Positions 36,125 to 45,512 of a stretch of DNA of 64,000 nucleotides are shown one piece after another. The DNA is from Parasutterella excrementihominis YIT 11859 (GTDB lineage Bacteria > Pseudomonadota > Gammaproteobacteria > Burkholderiales > Burkholderiaceae_F): contig NZ_GL883679.1 in assembly GCF_000205025.1 (NCBI RefSeq), forward strand, positions 28,968 to 92,967. The letters are read 5' to 3'. Both the position numbers and the translations under genes were made by a program. The stretch's first letter is position 1; the number at the start of each line of letters is the position of its first letter. The notes beneath the pieces are model-generated. The model had not been told where the DNA came from. It did no database searches and saw only the letters and a program-made list of their open reading frames with translations.

Positions 36125-38377
36125 TCAATTCGGTCGGCTTTGTTCGTGCCAAAGACGGTGAAAAACGAAGATAAGCCTTGCGCCGCAGACATTTCCATCC
36201 GCATCTTTGCGGTTTTCAGCAGCAGCCATCGCGCCGTGCTCCTCAGCAATTTTTTTAATTGTCGCAAGACCCAGGCCCGTTCCCGAGGACTTCGTCGTGA
36301 CGTAGGGCTCGAACGCATGCTCAAGAATTTGATCGGTAAAGCCCGGACCGTTGTCGGAAACATCCAGTTCCACGCCTTCGACATCGCCCGCCTCGTCCGT
36401 CACGACAGAAGCCCGAATGCTGACCACCAGTTTGTCTTTATCCGGTACCGCCTCCATCGAATTCGACAAAAGATTGTGGAAGACCTGACGAAGCTGATTC
36501 TGATCCGCTTCAATCGGAGGAATTCCCGGCTGAAGGAATAAATCGATATGAACACCTGCTGCCTGGTAAAACTTCACAACCTCTTCAACAAACGCTTTCA
36601 GATCAAGCTTGTCATAGTGCGGGGCACCGATCTTGGCATAGAGACGGAAATCATTGACCATCTGCTTCATGGCCGTAACCTGATTGACGATCGTCTTTGT
36701 CGCGCGCTCGAGGATCTCCTTGTCACGACCCTCGAGTTTGGCGCCGATTTTCATCTCGACACGCTCTGCGGCCAATTGAATCGGCGTCAGCGGATTCTTG
36801 ATTTCATGGGCCAAACGGCGCGCTACCTCGCCCCACGCTTCGGTTCGCTGTGCGGACACAAGCGCGGTCACATCATCAAAAACAATCAAATATCCCTGAG
36901 CGTCACCAATCGGAAGGCGTGTAGCTCTCGCAAAGAGATTCTGTTTCGTTACCGCGTTCTCTGGACGCTGATACTCGCACTGAAGCGTGATATCGTTGCG
37001 TTCATCTGTTTGCGCCATAAGTTTTTCGACGACCTCCGAGGCAAACCCCGGAATCGCCTGTGCAAATTCCGACCCCAAACGATCAGTCAGCGGAATACCT
37101 AGAATTCTGGAGGCGCTGGAGTTCGCAGAAATAATCTTCTTATCGTTATTAAGCACAATAACGCCCGAAGACATCTTTGCCAAAATGCGCTCCAAATAAC
37201 TCTTGGCCTGTTCAAGTTCCGCCCCGCGGCGCACCAAGTCGGCCTGCGTCTGCGCCAGCTGCTCTGTCATGCGGTTAAAAGAGCGCGCCAGTTCTCCGAC
37301 TTCGTCATCGGCCTTAACTTCGGGAATAAGGTCATATTTGCCTTCTGCAACCTTTCTGGTTCCTTCCAGGAGCATCATCAGCGGCTGGCTGATACGGTTG
37401 GCCATAATCACCGAAAGGGCAATCGCACCGAACATGGAAAGAAGCAGAACGAGGGTCAGAGAAATCAGATAAATATTATTCAGACCCGCACGGGCTAATA
37501 CCATTTCCTGATAATCCCGATACCCGTTCATCAGCGTCTCGGCATTGGTAGACAGAGAGGGAGGAACGTTATCCACGACTTCCAAGAAGACGGTTTCCGA
37601 ACCTGCCGCCTGTAGGACAGAAGAGCGGCCCTTTAGGTAGTCCGGCTGTTCGGTTCGATAGGCAAAGGAGGCAATGCTCTCAACCGAAGGTACAGGTACG
37701 ATGACCCGAGCCTTCTGCATACCGCCGACCTCGTCGTCGATTTGCTGCCAAAAGCCGCGCGTCCGCACGGTTTGAAGAACACGATTTGTCGGCACGCTGG
37801 GAACGAGACTTCTGAATGAGCTCGCGCTGACCGTAATGAAATTACCTGCGGAGTTAACCAGCACGGCTTCCTGCAGGCCCTGTCGTTCCCGCGCTGCATC
37901 CAGCACCGTCATCCAATTGGCCGGCGGTGTCTCGGAGATTTCGTTGGCAATAGTGCGGGCTTTTTGCCGCAGAGAACTCTGAAAGTTCTCCACGACTTCT
38001 CTGCCCAGGGTTAGGCCGGAGTCCAGTGCGCGTTCGACTCGGACGTCGAACCAGGACTCGACGGAAGTATGAAGAAACTGCACGGAAGTCGCAAAAATCA
38101 AAATTCCGGGCACGACACCGGTTAGCCCGAGAGCCAGTGCAAATTTAGAGAGGATTTTTACGCCGTACTTTTTCTTTTGAGCCCTGCGGTAGAGCCGATA
38201 TAAGAGAACGCAGACGAGGCCGAGAAATACCAGCGCGATGATGGTGTTGAGCCAAAGAAGCAGTGTGTAGTACTTTTCAAAAAATGTGCTGTTCTGACTG
38301 GCCAAAACCAGAAGAAAGAGCAGTACGCAGCTCACACCGATCACGGCGATCAGCCCAAGCCGGAAGTACTTGGACAT
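36125..38377 (-). CDS. NtrY-like membrane sensor histidine kinase
   Basis: The 750-residue kinase has two N-terminal membrane helices, a third near residue 85, a periplasmic sensor region, another helix near 310 and a HAMP domain. A PAS-like segment (VLNNDKKIISANSSASRILG) precedes the HisKA site AHEIKNPLTPIQLAAERVE, where His is phosphorylated. The HATPase domain shows NQLRQVFHNLLSNS, DNGPGF and GTGLGLATIKKIAEEHG. The layout and neighbours match NtrY of alpha- and betaproteobacteria. The signal is unknown. Confidence 0.88.
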   Translation of the reverse strand: MSKYFRLGLIAVIGVSCVLLFLLVLASQNSTFFEKYYTLLLWLNTIIALVFLGLVCVLLYRLYRRAQKKKYGVKILSKFALALGLTGVVPGILIFATSVQFLHTSVESWFDVRVERALDSGLTLGREVVENFQSSLRQKARTIANEISETPPANWMTVLDAARERQGLQEAVLVNSAGNFITVSASSFRSLVPSVPTNRVLQTVRTRGFWQQIDDEVGGMQKARVIVPVPSVESIASFAYRTEQPDYLKGRSSVLQAAGSETVFLEVVDNVPPSLSTNAETLMNGYRDYQEMVLARAGLNNIYLISLTLVLLLSMFGAIALSVIMANRISQPLMMLLEGTRKVAEGKYDLIPEVKADDEVGELARSFNRMTEQLAQTQADLVRRGAELEQAKSYLERILAKMSSGVIVLNNDKKIISANSSASRILGIPLTDRLGSEFAQAIPGFASEVVEKLMAQTDERNDITLQCEYQRPENAVTKQNLFARATRLPIGDAQGYLIVFDDVTALVSAQRTEAWGEVARRLAHEIKNPLTPIQLAAERVEMKIGAKLEGRDKEILERATKTIVNQVTAMKQMVNDFRLYAKIGAPHYDKLDLKAFVEEVVKFYQAAGVHIDLFLQPGIPPIEADQNQLRQVFHNLLSNSMEAVPDKDKLVVSIRASVVTDEAGDVEGVELDVSDNGPGFTDQILEHAFEPYVTTKSSGTGLGLATIKKIAEEHGAMAAAENRKDADGNVCGARLIFVFHRLWHEQSRPN

Positions 38378-38947
38378 TTATTTCTCCCCGGCGCCCTTAA
38401 TTTCGGCGTCAAACCATCCCGAATTCAAATTCCAGCCGTCGTCCTTTTTCAGCGTGACTTGGAAGGGGCGAGGAAGTTTGGAGGTATCTAAATAAAAACG
38501 AGCCCGCGCCTCATAATCTTCCGGGTTGAGATTTCGGTAGGAACCGACGTAAAGATTATTAATTGTTTTAATAAATCTCAGGGCGCCCTCAAGAGAGGAA
38601 AAACTCTGCGTCATTCCTCCGATCGCGACGCGATAACTGCGCGTCAGAGGATTAAAACTCAGGCGAATGGTCTCCTTGATGCCGCAAATCGACCGATCAA
38701 ACCAATACCAGCGTTTCTTCTCCACTTCCACTTCAATCACAAAATAAAGTGTGATCCCGCGCTGGAGAACATCCTCAACCTCAGAGCTGAGCTCAAATTC
38801 AAAACTGCTGCTGAAATACAGACCCTTTGCCGGCACCTCCTGCCCTTCAATGACAGGATCGACGGGCACGACGACGTCCGAGGCCAAAGCACTGAGACTC
38901 GTGCTCATGGCCAGGAGAGTGATCGCAAGCAGTTTCTTCAGGGACAT
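38378..38947 (-). CDS. DUF4390 domain-containing exported protein
   Basis: This 189-residue protein begins with a signal peptide (KKLLAITLLAMSTSLSALA, cleavage likely after ALA) and continues as a beta-rich DUF4390 domain. The core includes YFVIEVEVEKKRWYWFDR and SFNPLTRSYRVAIGGM. Function is unknown. It lies between rsmB and the NtrY-like kinase, its usual place in Burkholderiales, and abuts the kinase gene directly. The ATG at 38947 overlaps the rsmB stop (TGATG); a TTG one codon upstream is less likely. Confidence 0.82.
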   Translation of the reverse strand: MSLKKLLAITLLAMSTSLSALASDVVVPVDPVIEGQEVPAKGLYFSSSFEFELSSEVEDVLQRGITLYFVIEVEVEKKRWYWFDRSICGIKETIRLSFNPLTRSYRVAIGGMTQSFSSLEGALRFIKTINNLYVGSYRNLNPEDYEARARFYLDTSKLPRPFQVTLKKDDGWNLNSGWFDAEIKGAGEK

Positions 38948-40251
38948 CAAATCTTCTCAAGTAAAGCGTAAAAGAATCCGTCATGCGTAGCGGGCCAAAC
39001 AGAGCCCGGAGTCTCAGGCCCCTCAGCGGGGGAAAGCGATAAAAGGTTTTCGCCCTCCGGACCGATCGGAATCAGCTTGGCATCGGGATGGCGAGCGCAA
39101 AATGCTTCGATTCCGCGGGGTCCCTCCTCAGGGAAAACCGAGCAGACGGCATATAGAATTCTGCCATTATTTGCCAAGAGGGGCCACATGGTTTCCAGAA
39201 GCTTCCCCTGAGTCCGCGCAAGTTTGGCAATATCTTCGGGCTTTCTCGACCAGGGGATGTCCGGGTGTCTTCTCACAATACCTGAAGCCGTACAAGGGGC
39301 ATCCAGCAGAATCCTCTCAAAAGGACGGCCGTCCCACCATTTTTTAGGATCGCCTGCGTCAGCCACCGTTACTTTTGCCTTTAGGCCCAGTCGGTCAAGA
39401 TTTTCGGTGATTCGGGAGGCACGCTTGGGATCAATTTCAAGCGCAGTCATATCCACGTCGGCCAGCTCCAAGCTGTGAGCCGTCTTTCCTCCGGGTGCCG
39501 CGCAGGCGTCTAAGACACGCATTCCTTCCTTGGCGTCGAGAAGTTCGGCTGCCAACTGGCTTCCGGCATCCTGCACCGAGACCTCTCCTTCAAGAAAACC
39601 GGGAACGTCTTTCACCGGCCTCGGAGACAGAAGAATCAAACCAAACTTGCCTACCCGCTCTGCGGGGATCCCGGCTTTTTCCAGCTTGGCCTGAGCTTCT
39701 TCTACAGAAGTTTTTCCAGTATTAACGCGAAGCGTCATCGGCGGATGCTTTTGCTGGAGCGCAAAAATTTCAGGCGTTTGCTCACCAAACACCGCTTCGT
39801 AGCGGCGAATCCACCAATCGGGTGCGTTGAAACGAACCGTCGGCTGCTTTTCGGCCTTCACTAAAAGTTCGGTCTTTTCACGACCGAATCGTCTCAATAT
39901 TGCATTGACGAAATTGGCCGCCTTCACCATTTTGCGGGAATGCTTCGCTGCTGCCACCGCTTCATTAACTACGGTAAAGGGCTTTTCTTTTCCCTCGCTC
40001 AAAAGACCGAGAGCAAGCTCAATGAGCGCCAATACATCATCTGCAGGCGCACGCGAGATAAGATCCGAAGAGAGCTTTTGCAGAAGAGCCCTTTGACGTA
40101 CGGCCGTATACAGAACGCTTTGGCAGGCGCTTCTGTTTTCAGAATCTTTCGGCAGTCCTTCAAGCACCTTCTCTATCGAGAGACCTTTTTTGACTCCGAT
40201 CCAAAGCGGTATCGTCTGTGTAAGAGTGACAGCTAAGGCAGCAGAACTCAT
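38947..40251 (-). CDS. rsmB: 16S rRNA (cytosine(967)-C5)-methyltransferase RsmB
   Basis: RsmB methylates C967 of 16S rRNA. The 434 residues start with a NusB-like RNA-binding domain (to about 140) and continue with the SAM-dependent fold. Motif I is DACAAPGGKTAHSLEL, and the two cysteines of the m5C mechanism are in LDAPCTASGIVRRHPD and YAVCSVFPEE. It overlaps fmt by 4 bases (ATGA), the widespread fmt-rsmB pairing. Confidence 0.94.
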   Translation of the reverse strand: MSSAALAVTLTQTIPLWIGVKKGLSIEKVLEGLPKDSENRSACQSVLYTAVRQRALLQKLSSDLISRAPADDVLALIELALGLLSEGKEKPFTVVNEAVAAAKHSRKMVKAANFVNAILRRFGREKTELLVKAEKQPTVRFNAPDWWIRRYEAVFGEQTPEIFALQQKHPPMTLRVNTGKTSVEEAQAKLEKAGIPAERVGKFGLILLSPRPVKDVPGFLEGEVSVQDAGSQLAAELLDAKEGMRVLDACAAPGGKTAHSLELADVDMTALEIDPKRASRITENLDRLGLKAKVTVADAGDPKKWWDGRPFERILLDAPCTASGIVRRHPDIPWSRKPEDIAKLARTQGKLLETMWPLLANNGRILYAVCSVFPEEGPRGIEAFCARHPDAKLIPIGPEGENLLSLSPAEGPETPGSVWPATHDGFFYALLEKI

Positions 40252-41222
40252 TTAAGAACTTCTCCTTTGGAAAAGGCGTGACCGGCAATAAAGTCTCGAA
40301 CATCCAGCTGCTTTCCGCCGGGTCTCTGCAGACGAGTAATACGCAAAACGGTACTGTCACCGCAGGCAACCAAAATTCCTTTCGCGCTGCTTTCAATAAC
40401 CGTGCCCGGGGTCTCGCCGGTTTTCTTTCCCGGCTCGGCAAAAGCCATCCAAATCTTAAGTACTTCGTCACCGCAGGCGCAGAAACAGCCCGGAACCGGG
40501 TTAAAGGCTCTCACCTTATCAGCGATCTTATCGGCGGACGCCGTCCAGTCGATCTTGCCTTCTGCCTTGGAGAGTTTAGAGGCGTAGGTTGCGCCTTCGG
40601 GCTGAGAAATCGGAGGATAGGCTTCAGGATTCCGCAAATACTCGATCAGCATCTCGGCTCCGAGGCGAGAAAGCGTCTCGGTAAGATCGCCGGCCGTATC
40701 CTCAGGCGTAATTTCAACGGAACGTTTCATCAGCATCGGACCAGTATCAAGCCCCGCATCCATCTGCATCAATGTAATGCCCGTTTCCTTGTCTCCGCGC
40801 TCAATGGCTCGCGCAATCGGTGCAGCGCCTCGCCACTCCGGCAGAAGACTGCCGTGAATATTTACAGCCTTTAACGTCGGGAACTTCTGAGGCAGAACGC
40901 CCGAGGGAATATCAAGAACAAACTGAGGAACGATAAGGCCGTAAGCAGCCACCACAAGAACGTCCGCTTTCGCCTCCTGCATCTTTGTCAGGACTTCGGC
41001 GGTTTCTTCACCGCCTTTTTCGACTCTGAGGGAAAGCGGGGTGTAAACCGGAATATTATGCTGCTTGGCCAGCGACTTCACGGCACTTTCTTTCAGCTTG
41101 CGGCCGCGCCCTGCGGGTCGGTCCGGCTGAGATAAAACCATCACTACTTCATGTTCACTCTGAATTAATGCTTCTAAAGCTTTAGCCGCAAACTCCGGCG
41201 TTCCTGCAAAAATAACTCTCAT
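40248..41222 (-). CDS. fmt: Methionyl-tRNA formyltransferase
   Basis: Fmt formylates initiator Met-tRNA with 10-formyl-THF. At 324 residues it has family length. The N-terminal Rossmann start MRVIFAGTPEFAAKALEAL, the catalytic NIHGSLLPEWRGAAPI (Asn-His), and LMQMDAGLDTGPML with the essential Asp are all present, followed by the OB-like C-terminal domain. AGGA lies just before the ATG. Its partner def is nearby on the same strand but separated by a reversed hydrolase gene. Confidence 0.96.
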   Translation of the reverse strand: MRVIFAGTPEFAAKALEALIQSEHEVVMVLSQPDRPAGRGRKLKESAVKSLAKQHNIPVYTPLSLRVEKGGEETAEVLTKMQEAKADVLVVAAYGLIVPQFVLDIPSGVLPQKFPTLKAVNIHGSLLPEWRGAAPIARAIERGDKETGITLMQMDAGLDTGPMLMKRSVEITPEDTAGDLTETLSRLGAEMLIEYLRNPEAYPPISQPEGATYASKLSKAEGKIDWTASADKIADKVRAFNPVPGCFCACGDEVLKIWMAFAEPGKKTGETPGTVIESSAKGILVACGDSTVLRITRLQRPGGKQLDVRDFIAGHAFSKGEVLK

Positions 41223-41312
41223 CTTGTCCTCTTAACCCGAATCAGAATTGAAATTGTAATGACGGAGCCGATTGTTTCATAATCAAAGCTGACTATTTTC
41301 GGTGGTTTGCTC

Positions 41313-42209
41313 ATGCCTTTTGCTCACTTAAAAACGGGACGCTTTCACTACGAGGTATTCGGCGATAAACAGCTTCCGGCCGTCCTCTTAATCATGGGTC
41401 TGGGAATGCCGGCAGCGGGCTGGCCTCGGAGCTTTATTTCCATGCTCTTGGAAAAAAGCCTTCGCGTCATCACCGTGGATAACCGAGATGCAGGCTTATC
41501 CGAGCACTTTTCTCATCTGAAAACGTCTATCTCCGTTCCTGCTGCCATCGGAAGAACTCTTCTTCGCCTGCCGGTCCAAGCACCCTATCTCCTCGAAGAT
41601 ATGGCCCTCGACTTAGTGCAGCTGCTGGATGAATTAAAGCTCCAAAGAGCGCATGTCGTAGGAGCCTCGATGGGAGGAATGATCGGTCAGACCCTTGCAT
41701 CGATCCGGCCCTCCCGAGTCGCGTCCCTTACTTCTATTATGTCGGCCTCAGGCAACCCGAGAACGGGCTTTGGAAAACTGCGCGCAATTTATTCAATCTT
41801 GATGCACTCGAGCGATCTCTCCACCGAAGAAGGGAGAGAGAAGCATCTGGAAAGAGTATTTATGACTCTGAAAAGCCCGAGCTACGAATACACCGCTCAG
41901 GAAAAACATGAGCTACTCCACGAGATGAGCCGCTATGAAATTGATCAAACTGCCGGAGAACGACAGCTGCTGGCAATTCTTGCGAGCGGGGACCGCTCAA
42001 GTGATATCGCTCGTATCACCGCGCCGACATTAGTTATTCACGGAGAGGACGATCCTCTTCTTCCGCTCGCAGCGGGGAAGGAAGTGGCCGACCTCATCCC
42101 GAAATCTGAGTTTCTGGCCTTGCCGCGCATGGGACACGATTTGCCGCCGATTCACTTCGAGACAATTACTAGAGCGATCGCCTCTCACGTTTGGCAGGCG
42201 GAAGCCTAG
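41313..42209 (+). CDS. Alpha/beta hydrolase
   Basis: This is a cytosolic esterase-like alpha/beta hydrolase of 298 residues. The nucleophile elbow is GASMGGMIG (Ser about 125), the acid is in VIHGEDDPLLPL, and the catalytic His is in MGHDLPP. The oxyanion region is LIMGLGMPAAGW. The ATG at 41313 has GGTGG 7 bases upstream; a TTG two codons earlier is weaker. It is encoded opposite to its neighbours and splits def from fmt. The substrate is unknown. No signal peptide is seen. Confidence 0.82.
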   Translation: MPFAHLKTGRFHYEVFGDKQLPAVLLIMGLGMPAAGWPRSFISMLLEKSLRVITVDNRDAGLSEHFSHLKTSISVPAAIGRTLLRLPVQAPYLLEDMALDLVQLLDELKLQRAHVVGASMGGMIGQTLASIRPSRVASLTSIMSASGNPRTGFGKLRAIYSILMHSSDLSTEEGREKHLERVFMTLKSPSYEYTAQEKHELLHEMSRYEIDQTAGERQLLAILASGDRSSDIARITAPTLVIHGEDDPLLPLAAGKEVADLIPKSEFLALPRMGHDLPPIHFETITRAIASHVWQAEA

Positions 42210-42219
42210 ATCAGGCTTC
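42201..42219. terminator. Short hairpin spanning two convergent stop codons
   Basis: GAAGCCT/AGGCTTC (42201-42207 with 42213-42219) with a 5-base loop includes the hydrolase TAG and the def TGA. No T-run follows, so terminator activity is uncertain. Confidence 0.4.
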
Positions 42220-42738
42220 TTCCTTGGCAGCTCGTTCTTCTTCCAGACGCATCTTACGAATCTTGTGACGAATGCGCTGTTTCTTAAGCATGCTCAGGTG
42301 GTCTACGAAGACCGTCCCTTCCAAATGATCCATTTCGTGCTGAACACAGACAGCCAGCAGCCCGTCGCATTCCAATTCAAAAAAGTTGCCTTCGAGATCC
42401 TGAGCCTTAACCTTTACTTTTGCCGGGCGAGTGACCTTGTCGTAAATGCCGGGCAGAGATAAGCAGCCCTCTTCCCAAGGCTTAGTCTCCTCACTGGACT
42501 CAACCAGCTCCGGATTGACTAAAACTTTAAGATCGTTTTTCTCTTCGGTGATATCGATCACAATTAAACGAATATGTCGGTCAACCTGTGTCGCAGCAAG
42601 ACCTACACCGGGAGCTTTGTACATAGTTTCGGCCATATCGGCGGCAAGCTGCTTGAGTTTGTCGTCAAACTCCGTCACCACGGCTGCCTTCGTGGCAAGA
42701 CGCGGATCAGGATATTTAAGAATCGGAAGTAAAGCCAA
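42211..42738 (-). CDS. def: Peptide deformylase
   Basis: Def removes the N-formyl group from nascent proteins. The 175 residues hold the three family motifs: [18 protein letters not shown] (metal Cys) and QHEMDHLEG (HExxH-type metal site). The start codon is TTG at 42738, with GGAG 7 bases upstream; no ATG sits before the conserved [13 protein letters not shown]. The C-terminal helix is basic. It functionally follows Fmt, encoded 1 kb away. Confidence 0.95.
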   Translation of the reverse strand: MALLPILKYPDPRLATKAAVVTEFDDKLKQLAADMAETMYKAPGVGLAATQVDRHIRLIVIDITEEKNDLKVLVNPELVESSEETKPWEEGCLSLPGIYDKVTRPAKVKVKAQDLEGNFFELECDGLLAVCVQHEMDHLEGTVFVDHLSMLKKQRIRHKIRKMRLEEERAAKEEA

Positions 42739-42926
42739 CGTTATGCTCCAAAAATCACTTTATTGTCAGTAAACCTTTAATAATACTCGCCACGGCAATT
42801 ACTTATAACTACTTATATACACACTAAAACACCTGTTACATGTTGATTAACGGAAAAGAAATAACCGCTTCTTTGAAAAAGTGCTAATTTAGAAAAAGAC
42901 ATAAGTACATAATTATTGGATTAAAA
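42739..42926. promoter_or_regulatory. AT-rich divergent region between def and topB
   Basis: This 188-base spacer is markedly AT-rich with several TATA-like runs (for example around 42800-42820). It must hold both promoters but no single pair of boxes is convincing. Confidence 0.45.
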
Positions 42927-45452
42927 ATGGGCAAAACACTTGTCATTGCCGAAAAACCGTCAGTTGCAGGAGACATCGCACGGGCTATCGGCGGCTTAAA
43001 GAAAGTCGGAGACCACTACGAGGGGGATTCTTATATTGTTGCTTCCGCAGTAGGTCACCTGCTTGAGCTCAAGGAACCGGCAGAATACGAAGTAAAAAGA
43101 GGCAAATGGAGCTTCGCTAATCTCCCTGTCATCCCCTCTCACTTTGATCTCGCCCCGATTAAAAAGTCTGAAACTAAGCTAAACGGACTCAAAAAACTCC
43201 TTAAGAGTAAAGAGGTCGATAAAGTCATAAACGCTTGTGATGCGGGACGCGAGGGTGAGCTGATCTTCCGCTACATCATGGAAGCGACAAAAAATAAGAA
43301 ACCGATCTACCGTCTGTGGCTGCAGTCCATGACAAAGGGCGCAATCCTCGATGCCTTCAAACATCTGCGCACGGACGCACAGATGCAGCCTTTGGCAGAC
43401 GCTGCCAAGAGCCGCTCGGAGGCCGACTGGCTGGTAGGCATCAACGGTACCCGCGCTATGACGGCTTTTAATAGTAAGGACGGAGGCTTTTTCCTGACGA
43501 CCGTCGGCAGAGTTCAGACACCGACGCTAGCCCTCGTGGTTAACCGCGAAGAAAAGATCAGAAGTTTTGCTCCCCGTAATTACTGGGAAGTGCACGCCGA
43601 CTTCAAAGTTGATGCCGGCGTATACGAAGGCAAATATTTTGATCCCGACTTTAAAAAGAGCTCGGATCCGGACTTAAAAGCGGAAAGACTTTGGGCTGCG
43701 GAGGATGCGCAGAAAATTGCCGATGCGGTCAGAGGCAAAAAGGGCACAGCCACCGAGACGTCCAAACCTTCAACTTCTTCCTGCCCTGCCTTGTATGATT
43801 TGACGACACTTCAGCGCGAAGCCAACTCACGCTTCGGCTTCTCTGCCAAGACAACGCTGTCGATTGCCCAGGCACTCTACGAAAAGCACAAACTGCTGAC
43901 TTATCCTCGTACGGATGCCCGCGCACTGCCGGAAGATTACCTTCCGACGGTTAAAGAGATTTTGAGCGTCGTCGCTCAGACATCCTCCCTCGGCAAGTTC
44001 GCACAAAAGGCCCTGAAGGATAACTACGTCGTGTTCACTAAAAAGATCTTCAATAATGCCAAGATCAGTGATCACTTCGCCATTATTCCGACCGGCCAGG
44101 AACCCAAAAGCGTTTTGTCGGAGGTAGAACAGAAAATTTACGACTTGGTGACGAAACGCTTTATCGCTGTTTTTTATCCGCCGGCTCAGTTCCTCAATAC
44201 GACGCGCACAACAGTGGTCGAGGACTATCACTTCGTGAGCGAAGGAAAAGTGATGCAGCATCCCGGCTGGCTGGAAGTTTACGGCCGCACAAGCGAGGAT
44301 TCCGGCAGTGAATTAGTTCCTGTTGCCAAGGGTGAAACCCCGCTCACCGTCAAATCGGATGCTCTGGGACTCGCAACTAAACCGCCTGCCCGTTACACGG
44401 AAGCTTCATTGCTGAGCGCAATGGAAAACGCCGGAAAGACCGTGGAAGAAGCAGAACTGCGTGATGCAATGTCCGAGAAAGGCATCGGAACCCCGGCTAC
44501 ACGCGCGGCCATTATCGAAGGACTTATCGCTCAGAGCTACTTGATTCGTGAAGGACGCGAGCTGATCCCGACGGCTAAAGCTTCCCAGCTTCTTACGCTC
44601 CTCAAAGGGTTGAACATCGAGACGCTTTCCGAGGCTGAACTCACCGGTGAGTGGGAATACAAATTGTCCCAGATCGAAAAAGGACAGCTTTCCCGCAAGG
44701 ACTTTATGAAAGAAATCGGCGAGCTCACCTGCAGTATTGTGGATCGGGCAAAAAGCTACGGTGCCGACACGGTTCCTCTGAGCAATCCGGCCACCCTGAA
44801 GGCGCCCTGTCCGAAGTGCGGCGGGAAGATTGTCGAAAACTACCGACGCTTTGCGTGCACCTCATGCGACTACAGCATTCCCAAACATCCGGGCGGCAGA
44901 ACTTTTGCACCGGAAGAAGTGGATGAGCTGCTTACAAAAGGGCAGATCGGCCCGCTGGAAGGCTTTATCAGCAAAATGGGACGTCCGTTCTCAGCCGTAC
45001 TGAAGCTCGGACCGGCGCCCGACTACAAGATCGACTTCGATTTCGGGGAAAAACCGGAACGCGAGACCGTCGACGTGGAAGAACTTCGCAAAACCGAACC
45101 CGTAGGAAAATGCCCTGTTTGCGGCAAGAACGTCTACGAAACGGAAAATGCCTATGTTTGCGAAGACCATATCGACCCGAACGCTAAGAAAAAGTGCACT
45201 TTCCGCAGCTCGAAGGTCATTCTGCAGCAGCCGATCAGCCGCGAAGAGATGAGCAAGCTTCTTTCCACCGGATCGACGGATCTTCTTCACGACTTTGTCT
45301 CCAACCGAACCAAGCGAAAATTCTCAGCTTATTTGGTCACGGACAGCAAAGGCAAGATCGGATTTAAATTTGAGGAAAAGACCGGCGATAAGAAGGCGGC
45401 TGCCGGCGCTAGAAAATCCGCTTCCAAGACTGTCAGGAAAGCCGAAGCCTAA
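42927..45452 (+). CDS. topB: DNA topoisomerase III
   Basis: This is a type IA topoisomerase of 841 residues that passes single DNA strands through a transient tyrosyl break. The TOPRIM domain begins KTLVIAEKPSVAGDIARAIG, with the acidic motif NACDAGREGELIF. The active-site Tyr lies in LLTYPRTDARALPEDY. Two C-terminal zinc ribbons are visible (CPKCGGKI with CTSC, then CPVCGKNV). A basic Lys/Ala tail ends the protein. Compared with E. coli TopB (653) it is extended at the C-terminus, as in other Burkholderiales. It is monocistronic. Confidence 0.9.
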   Translation: MGKTLVIAEKPSVAGDIARAIGGLKKVGDHYEGDSYIVASAVGHLLELKEPAEYEVKRGKWSFANLPVIPSHFDLAPIKKSETKLNGLKKLLKSKEVDKVINACDAGREGELIFRYIMEATKNKKPIYRLWLQSMTKGAILDAFKHLRTDAQMQPLADAAKSRSEADWLVGINGTRAMTAFNSKDGGFFLTTVGRVQTPTLALVVNREEKIRSFAPRNYWEVHADFKVDAGVYEGKYFDPDFKKSSDPDLKAERLWAAEDAQKIADAVRGKKGTATETSKPSTSSCPALYDLTTLQREANSRFGFSAKTTLSIAQALYEKHKLLTYPRTDARALPEDYLPTVKEILSVVAQTSSLGKFAQKALKDNYVVFTKKIFNNAKISDHFAIIPTGQEPKSVLSEVEQKIYDLVTKRFIAVFYPPAQFLNTTRTTVVEDYHFVSEGKVMQHPGWLEVYGRTSEDSGSELVPVAKGETPLTVKSDALGLATKPPARYTEASLLSAMENAGKTVEEAELRDAMSEKGIGTPATRAAIIEGLIAQSYLIREGRELIPTAKASQLLTLLKGLNIETLSEAELTGEWEYKLSQIEKGQLSRKDFMKEIGELTCSIVDRAKSYGADTVPLSNPATLKAPCPKCGGKIVENYRRFACTSCDYSIPKHPGGRTFAPEEVDELLTKGQIGPLEGFISKMGRPFSAVLKLGPAPDYKIDFDFGEKPERETVDVEELRKTEPVGKCPVCGKNVYETENAYVCEDHIDPNAKKKCTFRSSKVILQQPISREEMSKLLSTGSTDLLHDFVSNRTKRKFSAYLVTDSKGKIGFKFEEKTGDKKAAAGARKSASKTVRKAEA

Positions 45453-45477
45453 GACTGTTTGAAGAAGTTTTGTTAAG

Positions 45478-45512
45478 TGAAATTGGGAGGATCAGCCTCC
45501 CGATTTCATTTT
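45478..45512. terminator. Bidirectional terminator between topB and the CorC-like gene
   Basis: A 13-bp stem TGAAATTGGGAGG/CCTCCCGATTTCA (one G-T pair) has a 5-base ATCAG loop, followed by a T-rich tract. It is shared by the two convergent genes. Confidence 0.88.

Noticed and set aside
35516..36541. 341-residue plus-strand frame opposite the two-component genes
   Set aside because: It spans two convincing minus-strand genes and their spacer and shows no protein-family feature.
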